DNA of 64,000 nucleotides. It comes from Ephydatia muelleri (lineage: Eukaryota; Porifera; Demospongiae; Spongillida; Spongillidae). Positions 55,191-64,000 of the stretch are shown in pieces; the first letter of the stretch is position 1; the number at the start of each line of letters is the position of its first letter. The stretch spans positions 10,500,020 to 10,564,019 of the forward strand of contig JABACO010000002.1 in the NCBI GenBank assembly GCA_013339895.1. Reading direction: 5' to 3'. Made by a program: the position numbers and the translations under genes. The notes beneath the pieces were generated by a model that ran no database searches, was not told where the DNA came from, and saw nothing but the letters and a program-made list of their open reading frames with translations.

Positions 55191-57246
55191 CCACAACTCC
55201 TCACACCCTCCCACCATGTGGAGCCACACCCTCCCACCATGTGGAGCCACACCCTCCCACCATGTGGAGCCACGCCCCTTCCATCATGGTGGAGCCACGC
55301 CTCTCACCTCTGATCCGGAGACGATGATGCTGTAGTTGGCAGAGGTGCCAGACATGTGACGGCGGCTGTGTGGCCATGGAGGGTGTGCTTTAAATTGAGT
55401 TGGAGGCGGCCCCTTTCCTTCAGTCCTCCTGGAGTGATCTCCCAAACATACACCACCTGCACACAAAAGATGGAAGTGCACACAGTGTGGTAAGTGGAGT
55501 AGAGAAATGGTGAAGAAGACAATACATGTAGAAACATTTAGAGAAGGTAGCCATGACAGGAGAAGTGGTGGGAGAAGGTCACAAGTGGACAAGTGTGTGT
55601 TCATAACTGCACCATTTCAACTATGCTCATGCAAAGACTGCACGTACTAAACTGTATGGAGCCTACAAACACATCCATGACCTCAACATGCTACCTTGTA
55701 CATGTACCTGGTCTGCACCAATCATCCCCAGTGTGCTTTCATTTTCACCCAACTGTTATTTAGCTACTACTAACACAGCACGCACAATAAAAGCAAGGTA
55801 GCCAAATTAAACCACATTGCATCTTCAGGTGGGCACACCATTATATGCATAGCACAGGTGAGGTCATAACTCACAGTACTATCTCCAGCTGTTAGCAGGA
55901 GGTTGTTCTCTGTAATAGTGGCACATAGAATCTTCCCCTGGTGCAGCTGCTCGTATACTGAGGTAACCTGGGGTGAACAGAGGTATCCTGAGGTGATCAG
56001 TCTGTTCTACATCTGTTGCCACGGTTTCACAATACACATCACTTTAACACCTTCATTGCTCTCACCTCCTCCCCATCACCCTCACACCTCCACATTCCTC
56101 ACCTTATCTCCATCCTTCTCCATCACAGCCACATGAGCACTCCTATCAGGGTAGCCCCAGGCAAAGTAGCGGTTGTAGGTGGGCGGCAGGAGGACTCTGT
56201 TCTTCTCCACGGCAACCACATGTTGTTTGTCGAGGCACATGATCTGGTGCACCTCTCCATGCACCCCTGCTACCAGGTACAAAACTCAGTGGTGTACACA
56301 CTCACACACCTCTCCATGTACCCCTGGTACCAGGTACAAAGCTCAGTAGTGTACACACTCACACACCTCTCCATGTACCCCTGGTACCAGGTACAAAGCT
56401 CAGTGGTGTACACACTCACACACCTCTCCATGTACCCCTGGTACCAGGAACAAAGCTCACTGGTGTACACACTCACATACTACAGTACATGTATGACTCA
56501 TTTGTATGACTCACTAAGAATAGGGTCCCTGGTTGGCATTAATTGGAACAAGTTCTTGTTGAATGGCAACTATCTTCTTCCTTCAAGACTGGATGTTGTG
56601 GTGCCATCTGGAGTCATGCTTGTACCAGATGTGACCGTGGGAAGAAACACAACCTTCCTCTGACGATGAGGCTTCTTGAAAAGCTGAATATCACACACAC
56701 ACAATCACATGGGCATCACAGGTACTGTACAAGAGTCACATGACTATCACATGACACGGCAACATTGTCTGTATGGCACATCGCACAGAAACATAATCAT
56801 ATACCATTGTCAAGCCACACAACCATGAGCAAGCACACACCACGCACACACATGTACATACCTGTCTAGGCATCTGACCAAAGTTGTGGATGAAGGCAAT
56901 GGTGGATTACTTCTTAACAGAATCTTCAATCTTGTCAATGTCTTGGCACAAGTCAAGGAAACCACTCAGTGTGGGTGGCCCATTCCCACACCACACTACT
57001 CCATGTGGTGGTGGCCCATTCCAATACCACACCACTCTGGATCTGTGGGGTGGTCCATTCCCATACCACATTTTACTTCATCACACAAAGATGCACACAT
57101 ACAGTGTACATGTACAGAGACAACACAAGCAATGGACTCCACTGAACACTGTTTTAATCTGCCCACTTACTAAACATGTATGAAACCATGGGTACAAAGG
57201 ATGAAACAAAGTGATAGCACATAGACACACACACGAAGATGAACTA

Positions 57247-57483
<237 letters not shown>

Positions 57484-57713
57484 TCACACTCCAGGGCCTC
57501 CCTGTGAACCCGAATGAACTCATGGGGATCCCCCTTGGCCCAGGTGGGAAGTATGATATCATTCAGCTCCTCCCCAGACTGCTTTGTACCTGATGGTGGA
57601 GATGTGCGTGTGTATGTATGTGTGTGTGTATGTGTGTGTGTGTGTGTGCGTGTGTGTTAGAGATTAATTGCTCTGACTCATTTTCATAACAATTTCTCCA
57701 TTCATTAACTTCA

Positions 57714-57989
<276 letters not shown>

Positions 57990-58539
57990 CTACAAGGGAA
58001 GGGACGAGAGACACAAAGTAAAAGAGCGAATGCTTGGCGTGAAGCTTCATGCAAGCTGCAACCACCCACACATGAACACCCACACACCCACACACTCACG
58101 CATGCACACATACATACACATACAGAACATTCATGTAGGCTACAGACAGATGGGCTCCAGTTGGTCTGGATGTGGTGACAGTGGCATTGAGAGGGTACAG
58201 TATTGCCGACAACATGCACAGTAAACACGAGAGGTTACGCATATAACAAGACATTGCAGCAAACTCATGCAGCTCCACCTTACAAACACCAAGTCACATG
58301 TACATGCATTAGCAGTCATGAAGTACATGACCACCAAAGGCACACTGACTGCCTCAGCAGATACCTCTGCTTGTGGATCTCACATATGGACCTGTACACT
58401 TTCCCACCAAGAACCACCAATGTCCTCTGAGTTTGTTCTCCCCATGCCAGTCTACTGTGAATGTATCTACAACCTCTGTCCCTGGGGATGCAAAACGTGA
58501 ATTGAATCTTTGAACTAGTTTATTATACGATGATACAAA

Positions 58540-58955
58540 TCTATCTACAGAATATGGCTCCCATCAACCATTCAACACTGCAAACACTGAGGGTCTATAT
58601 GCCAGTCATCATCATCTACAATACGACTGAAATAGTTTGCTAGTTGGTTCCTGTCCCTAGGTATCTGTTGGTGTACACACCCGCAAGTTACCACGGATTC
58701 TAGCACCCTCCCCACTGCCACCGACTCCCTCCTATGGCACTCTGCACAGCTTCATCAGGCAGCCAGTCTCCTGTGCGATATGCATTGTCATACTACACTG
58801 TATACCTAGCGAGCTCTTTGTAAGGTGTCTCCTTACCCATGCGCATTTGCAACGCTCTACAACCCAAATGGCCATATTACAAAACTTCTCCCCCATTCAA
58901 ACCCCAAGTACTTACGATGATGCCACATCAACATGGTGATATCCTGACTTAGATC
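58540..58955 (-). pseudogene. Inverted relative of the DIRS-like relic
   Basis: The minus strand matches 44943-45500: the same gatctaagtca-gata-tcaccatgttgatgtgg start, KYLGFEWGR-encoding stretch, and the VYTNRYLGTGTN region near 58660. It keeps a cleaner version of the region after that (SRIVDDDDWHIDP-like when frames are combined). The recombinase part is absent. It directly follows the truncated end of WDFY3-like copy 3. Confidence 0.7.
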
Positions 58956-59300
58956 CAAATGAACACGTCACGCAGGTCTTTGTACTTGAACTTGTTTCCA
59001 GAGGAATCTGTTAACATATCTCAGATTCACTATCAGCTGCTTCTTCACAGTGTCAGTCGGGCAAACTTGGTCATTTCCTTCCTGCGGGAGAGGATTCGCA
59101 TACCTTCATCAAGACCTTCCTTGGCTTTCTTCAATAGCTCCAACCCCGCTCTTCAGTCACCTCCACTGCCCCCTCTCGATACGACTCGCCGCTGACGCCA
59201 CTTATTCCAACACCTGGTCGATGAACGCCGACTGGATCTCATTACCCTTCTTTCTGAAGGTGTAGGCGGGCTTCTTTCCTTTCGATGTGCTCCGTGCGGA
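58956..59300 (+). pseudogene. Relative of the 44.2-44.9 kb fragment
   Basis: Contains SRANLVISFLRERIRIP near 59060 and a second block near 59210-59270 whose DNA (cacctggtcg-tgaacgc, gcgggctt-ctttc) matches 44.6-44.7 kb. It has the same position and opposite orientation relative to the neighbouring retroelement relic as at 44 kb, so the two form one inverted duplicated block. Function unknown. Confidence 0.5.
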
Positions 59301-59405
59301 CTCCATTTGGCTTTCCTACACCATCCGCGCCGTCTCTTCCTGCCCTTGACGCACGCTTGGACCTCCTCCTGATTCAGGCGGAAGACTCTCCTTGACCTCG
59401 TCTAA

Positions 59406-59579
59406 AAGGTCGGCATACACGGGGCGACTTCCTGCCGACTTGTCGCATGCAACTCGAATGAATATGGGTAAAAGTTCCGTAATTGTTTAGTTTACTGATG
59501 GTTTGCGGAACATTGGTCCATATTCATTTGAGTTGCATGCGACAAATCGGCAGGAAGTCGCCCCGTGTATGCCGGCCTT
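59406..59579. mobile_element. Foldback element with 62-bp arms
   Basis: Arms 59406-59467 and 59518-59579 are inverted copies (cggcatacacggggcgactt with its complement) around a 50-base loop. No coding capacity. Confidence 0.85.
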
Positions 59580-59706
59580 AACGCTCAGGATTTCACTTTG
59601 CAACACTTGCAGAATCTGGGTGATGCATGGGGTCACTTGTAGGCCTGCTCCGGTGGTGTTCGCTGTGCTAGAATATCCGCAGTGCTCGTTGACAAGTTAC
59701 TGTTAC

Positions 59707-59732
59707 CAGAGATAATCTATATATTATCTCTG
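59707..59732. repeat. Palindrome of the cagagataat family, copy 3
   Basis: cagagataat, a 6-base AT-rich core, attatctctg. Confidence 0.85.
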
Positions 59733-59847
59733 CTGTTACTCCTACTTGCCAGTAAGTTACCAGTCGTCAAATGTATTATTAATATTAATACCCAATCCAC
59801 GTGGCCATCACGTGCTGTCCGGAAAGCTTAATTTAACTTTGTATAAA

Positions 59848-59865
59848 CAGAGATAATTATCTCTG
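59848..59865. repeat. Perfect 18-bp palindrome of the cagagataat family, copy 4
   Basis: cagagataattatctctg, the shortest form, with the two halves directly abutting. Confidence 0.85.
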
Positions 59866-60531
59866 GTACAAAATATACAGCTTGAATCAGACCTGGTGGG
59901 GTGTCACAATCTGTTCCAGGGCTGATTAACAGTTTGAAAAGGTCCTGTTCTGAAGCCACATTCTGAGCCAGGACTGTGCAATGCCTCTGGTCCAAACTGC
60001 TGCATCATCCCGAATACTCTCTGGTAACAGTACGCAGATAATCTGGTACCAGTCTGGTACGTTCTTGTGAACAGTCTGAGCCAGTTCTGCTGCAGCTTAC
60101 CCGCGCAACAGATATTATATCGTCATCGCGCCTGTTGGTAGAGAGTACGCGTGCAAAGCCGTGGTCGTAGGTCGGGTTGAGTCGGTTCTCTAAGGTTTTC
60201 ACCTGACCAAGCCACCGAAATGAGGCGGAAGGGCTAGCGCTCTTAGAACCAACGGGCGATATTGGTTTCATCATTTGATGGAACGCGCAAAATAAATCAT
60301 TGTGCTTCTCCCCTCCCCACCTGTGATAGGACGCCTCTAATTGTCTCCAAATTACTACATTATTCACAAAATAAGTCAAGTGAGGACTTTCTAATGATTA
60401 TTTCAAATAAAAAATAAAATCAACAGACCAAGAATAGGTATGAGAATACAATGATCAGATGATTGCATTGGGTATGCATGTTAAAGCAGCACAGCTAGCA
60501 TGAGTTAAAATGGCAAAAAAAAGTGTTACAA
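59866..60531. other. Intergenic, 3' flank of the next gene
   Basis: A minus-strand open frame at 60005-60379 (124 codons) has no recognised domain or splice partner and is not called a gene. The rest is AT-rich flank of the gene ending at 60532. Confidence 0.4.
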
Positions 60532-63500
60532 CTAATCAACATCCGGCTGTTCCTCAGAAGGTAGCACTGTAGCGTAGCTTGCATACAGCAGGTCCTCCTT
60601 AGCTTGATTCTCCTCTGAACCATGTACATCACTGCTGGTGTTATCAGGAGTAGTAGAGGAAAAATAACTGAAGCTGAAATCCTCAGCTACTAATGTATCT
60701 ATTTCATTTTGGGACGGCTTTCCCCTAACAAATGTGTCAAGCAGCCATTTTTCAAAATGTTTGTACCTGTTTTCTCTGTAAGTAGAGTTGGATCGAACAA
60801 ACTTGCGCTGGAGAGAGAACCTGTATTCATGACTTGACCAAGTATTTATTTCTTACCAGAAAGGCCAGATTAATCTTGTACTGCACAAGATGTCTGCTGC
60901 CTGCCCTAATATAATTAGAGAAGCGATCTGCAAATTCATCTGTTGTTAGTTGCGCATAAGCCTGATTAGGTTTTTGTCCCAATATCTTTAAAGAAATAGA
61001 AGTTACAATGCACATAATTTCAAACTTTGCCACCAACCCTGCGCCTTTCTTCTGCCCTGAGATCACTTATACGTTTCAAAACAAAGGCAATACATTTTTT
61101 CACTTTTCGAGTAGATTGTGATAACTGTGCTCCAGTACCTTTGTAACACAGTCCTAAAATATTCATTTATCTCAGACAGAACAGAGCTAGTGAGTGGTAA
61201 AAGATTAATATACCTTCACATCCTTTTTGCTAGGTTCCCTACTCAGTGTGTTGCAGAAGAGGACACCAGCCTCAGAAATCAAATCATCCTGTGTATACAC
61301 ATAAATTTTTGCAAGTGCATGTATGGTGTTCCATATTAATAATTCAGTACCTTGAATGGACTTGTTTCCACTTGGAACGACTGCTCACCAAGCTCCGACA
61401 CAAAGGTGCTGAGGGTTCTATAGTTTTCTGCAAGTTTGGCATGGTTTTCTGCCATGACACGGTTATGTCGGTCTATGCTATCTTTTAGCTTCCCAAACTC
61501 ATTCAGGACATGAGACAGTGTTATGGTTTGCTGAGATGGAGAATTAACAAATCAGCCATTTGTACATGTTAGCAAATTAAAATGCATATGTTGGATTTCT
61601 TCATACAGATGCAGCCATTGAAGTTGTTTGACTGGATGCTCGGCTATATAATAAAACTATATAGTGAATTGCGGTTGTTAATAGGGTGTGTAACCGGTTA
61701 TCAGGTTATTCGGGTTATTCGGATATTCGCAAAAACCTATCCGTTCGAATAGCAATTTAGCATTACTCGGAAAAATCGATTAGTGAATTTTATCTATTCG
61801 AAATAACCGGTTTATGTTTCTCCATTCGGAGGTACTTAGGTATTCGTCGTCAGCATCGACAATTCGCCCATTATTCGAATACCGTTTTATACTAATATCC
61901 GGATATGATTTTCAACAGAGTATTTCATAATTAGAGTATATATATAACATACGTCACAGAAGCAATTTATAATTCGATAGGTATTGAGTAAATAGATAGT
62001 AATATAATACTAAATATTTAATGCGCATCAATTGGGGATACAAAATATGCAGCGTGTACTAGCTCAATGCTTTTATCATCGTCTTCAAGTAAGTTCATTA
62101 GTATATGCCACGAGTTGTGTTTATATGTAGTAGCAATAAATTTATGTACCGGTACTAGTATTGCATTGTTTTATTGTACAGTGGTATACGAAGTGAACAT
62201 ATCTGAGTATTGCGCTAGCGAGTGAAATAGAATGACAGACTTCTCACCCACTTCAAGTAAGTATGCGCGCTCTGTTTGAGTATGTATAGGAATTGGAGAG
62301 CATTGGAAATTTGATATGCATTTATAGCGAGAACGTGAATAGGGATGATTGTAAGTGGAGTACGTGATTGTACGTGATGTGGGGTGAGTTTTTAATGGCG
62401 ATGTCTGGTCTCAGTGTTAGTGTTGGATGGTTAGGTTTACATTACTATTGATATGTACAAGTGCATGGTAAAGACATACAATTTATTAAACTCTATATGA
62501 CAAACACATGCTACTGTAGACCTTTGTGTCTCTGTGTTTTCAACTGACATGCATAGCTCTAGATTGGTGCGAGACCAGATGGATTTCTGTGCAGACATAA
62601 ATTATCTTCTCAGTGTGCACTCCAAAGCACCATAACCTGAATAACCTAGGTATTCGGCAGGAAATTTAGCAAAACCTATTCGGAAAAATCGATTTTGTTT
62701 TTTAAACTATTCGGAAAAATCGATTTTCAGATCCACAAAAACCTGAAAAATCGATTAGCGTTTTAAAAGTATTCGGAAAAATCGATTTTCATTATGCAGG
62801 GGAGGTTACACACCCTAGTTGTTAATCTTTCATACATGTACCTGCCATCAATAACGGGATCTAGATGGTTTCGACCAGTGCCTCTGATAAAGAGAACACA
62901 AAGGGAAATATTTTCGTGCAATGTAATGGTGTCCTTTACAATTATCTATACCTGTCATCACCAACACTTTGTCCTCTGAAAAGCAAAACATATTTTTGTC
63001 ATTGTAGAGAAGCTGATGAAATGCCATCTAACCTGACATCAACAAGAGGTTGGGTATTAGTTGAGCCTCTTCCTCTAAAACATGTGCAAATAAATGTTAG
63101 CACAAAAGCATCAAGAGTTTCCTGAGCCATTTACTACCCTTACCTCCCATCACCAAGTGGTTGTGTAATTGGTCGTCCTCTGTATGAATGAACACAGGTA
63201 CATGAATGGCATTATACCAGTATGTCTACATAATGTCATGAATGTAGCTGATAGTGATAGACTACAAACCCATACAAGTTCATGAATGGAATTTTGGGTC
63301 CCACTTAACTGATGAAGTAGCAGATAAAAAACGCATGTTTTTGTGTACAGCTATGTTACCATGCACAATGATCACAATAACATCAAGTGTTTCCTGAACT
63401 ACAATAGTACTCTTACTTCCCATCACCAAGAGGGCTTTGAAAGAGTCTGACCTACTCTGAATGCAATACACGAAATGATGCAATTTTACCGTAACCCATA

Positions 63501-63687
63501 CAAATGCAATTTGGTTAAAAATTGCGTTTGGTCAGATATAGTGCATGAAATATGTTCATAAACTATGTTAGTACCATATTGATTACTAAAAATGATAGTG
63601 TAGATGCCACTATTATTAGCAATCTAACCTGCTAGCGCTGTTATGAGCTGAAAAGGAATTGGGATCAGGTGTAGAAGTTGACGCCAT
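60532..63687 (-). CDS. Twelve-exon gene of unknown function with repeated mini-exons
   Basis: Exons on the minus strand: 63629-63687, 63417-63456, 63144-63179, 63033-63074, 62952-62975, 62842-62883, 61607-61643, 61351-61530, 61214-61288, 61038-61153, 60857-60985 and 60532-60807, all with GT-AG introns mostly of 49-76 bases; about 351 residues. It starts MASTSTPDPNSFSAHNSAS. Exons 2-6 are mini-exons, each encoding a version of G-R-x-x-T-x-P-L-x-D-G-R (GRPITQPLGDGR, GRGSTNTQPLVDVR, GQSVGDDR). The rest is helical (LSHVLNEFGKLKDSIDRHNR, KKCIAFVLKRISDLRAEERR, LTTDEFADRFSNYIRAG) with a Ser/Glu-rich tail ending SEEQPDVD. Exon 63417-63456 has one base too many and 61038-61153 one too few (after HNLLEK). 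No known domain recognised, no signal peptide or membrane segment. The exon at 61607-61643 is the least certain; it was chosen because it restores phase. Confidence 0.72.
61682..62817. mobile_element. Non-autonomous hAT-type element, copy B, inside an intron
   Basis: 1136 bases with the same 14-base inverted ends as copy A (TAGGGTGTGTAACC) and an 8-base target duplication GTTGTTAA (61674-61681 and 62818-62825). Its sequence is closely similar to copy A over the whole length with small indels. Removing the element and one target copy from the 1198-base host intron (61644-62841) leaves 54 bases, the usual intron size of this gene. Confidence 0.93.
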
Positions 63688-63750
63688 TTTTGTCTAAATA
63701 ACTCGAAAATATTAATTAATTCGTCCTCGTGGTCAAATTATTAAGTTGCG
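63688..63750. promoter_or_regulatory. Putative bidirectional promoter
   Basis: Only 63 bases separate the ATG of the minus-strand gene (63687) from the ATG of the plus-strand zinc-finger gene (63751). The stretch is AT-rich (aatattaattaattcg) with no clear TATA box. Shared or overlapping promoter is inferred from spacing alone. Confidence 0.5.
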
Positions 63751-63987
63751 ATGACAAAGAGACACCGTGGGGGAAAGACATTCACTGGTGATCGAGACGG
63801 TAAGACATTCTACAAATAATGGTGTACGTTATGTATTGTATTCTTGCCTATAGTATTTCGGTGCCACGTATGCGATGAGACTTTTTCCCGACAATACAAT
63901 CTGTCGCGGCATTTGTCTAGCGCATCGCACAAACTTTTTGAAGAAGGTGACGATGCCCCCGCACCAACTCTGTTCACCAACGAGACA
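63751..63987 (+). CDS. C2H2 zinc-finger protein, first two exons (runs off the window)
   Basis: Exon 63751-63799 starts MTKRHRGGKTFTGDRD and splices by a 54-base intron (gacg|gtaaga ... cctatag) to 63854-63987. The second exon encodes one C2H2 finger, FRCHVCDETFSRQYNLSRHL, completed by SSASH (C-x2-C-x12-H-x5-H), then an acidic segment to LFTNET at a phase-0 donor (aca|gtaggt). A single N-terminal finger with helix residues R-Q-Y-N-L-S-R suggests DNA binding. The remaining exons lie beyond 64000. It is divergent to the mini-exon gene. Confidence 0.75.
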
Positions 63988-64000
63988 GTAGGTTTTAATT

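Noticed and set aside
60005-60379. 124-codon minus-strand ORF
   Set aside because: No recognised domain, splice partner or homologous copy; not enough to call a gene.

Overview
This is eukaryotic nuclear DNA from an animal, most likely a sponge or another early-branching marine invertebrate. The reasons are spliced genes with GT-AG introns of about 50-70 bases, a perforin-2 (MPEG1) gene, a TRIM-type B-box/filamin/NHL gene, a WDFY3-like PH-BEACH-WD40-FYVE gene, and heavy microsatellite and transposon content. The placement rests on gene content and style only.

Layout. 0-10 kb: mostly repeats, one possible exon (215-450), a decayed hAT transposase (5.5-6.2 kb), a 26-bp minisatellite (7.1-7.5 kb), a decayed minus-strand DIRS-like retroelement (8.0-9.4 kb) and a 400-bp GGGA tract. 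10.8-12.7 kb: an intact 628-residue TRIM-NHL reading frame. 14.7-15.9 kb: a non-autonomous hAT element with an 8-bp target duplication. 16.7-18 kb: MITE-like inverted-repeat elements. 18.3-22.6 kb: remnants of a WDFY3-like gene and a 23-bp minisatellite. 28.0-30.4 kb: MPEG1, interrupted by single-base frameshifts. 30.46-33.4 kb: a tandem duplication, one copy holding a transposon whose empty site survives in the other copy. 33.9-42.9 kb: the best WDFY3-like copy (21 exons recognised). 44.2-46.5 kb: a tyrosine-recombinase (DIRS-like) retroelement relic with palindromes. 47.9-49.3 kb: a three-exon gene of unknown function. 49.5-50.8 kb: a minisatellite whose 51/60-bp units stay open in frame. 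51.7-58.4 kb: a second, clearly dead WDFY3-like copy. 58.5-59.6 kb: an inverted relative of the 44-45.5 kb relic. 60.5-63.7 kb: a twelve-exon minus-strand gene of unknown function, with five phase-matched mini-exons and a hAT element inside what was a 54-base intron. 63.75-64 kb: a divergent C2H2 zinc-finger gene that shares a 63-base intergenic space with it and runs off the window.

How it fits together. The window has been shaped by tandem duplication of the WDFY3-like C-terminal region (remnants at 18-22, 34-43 and 52-58 kb) and by repeated insertion of DIRS and hAT elements, MITEs and foldbacks. The host genes with recognisable roles are innate-immunity (MPEG1, TRIM-NHL) and selective-autophagy (WDFY3) types. 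The least familiar material is the divergent gene pair at the right edge and the orphan gene at 47.9 kb. Several otherwise well-conserved exons carry one-base frameshifts, so residual assembly indels must be separated from real gene decay before the MPEG1 and WDFY3 copies are called dead. No tRNA, rRNA or CRISPR was recognised by eye.
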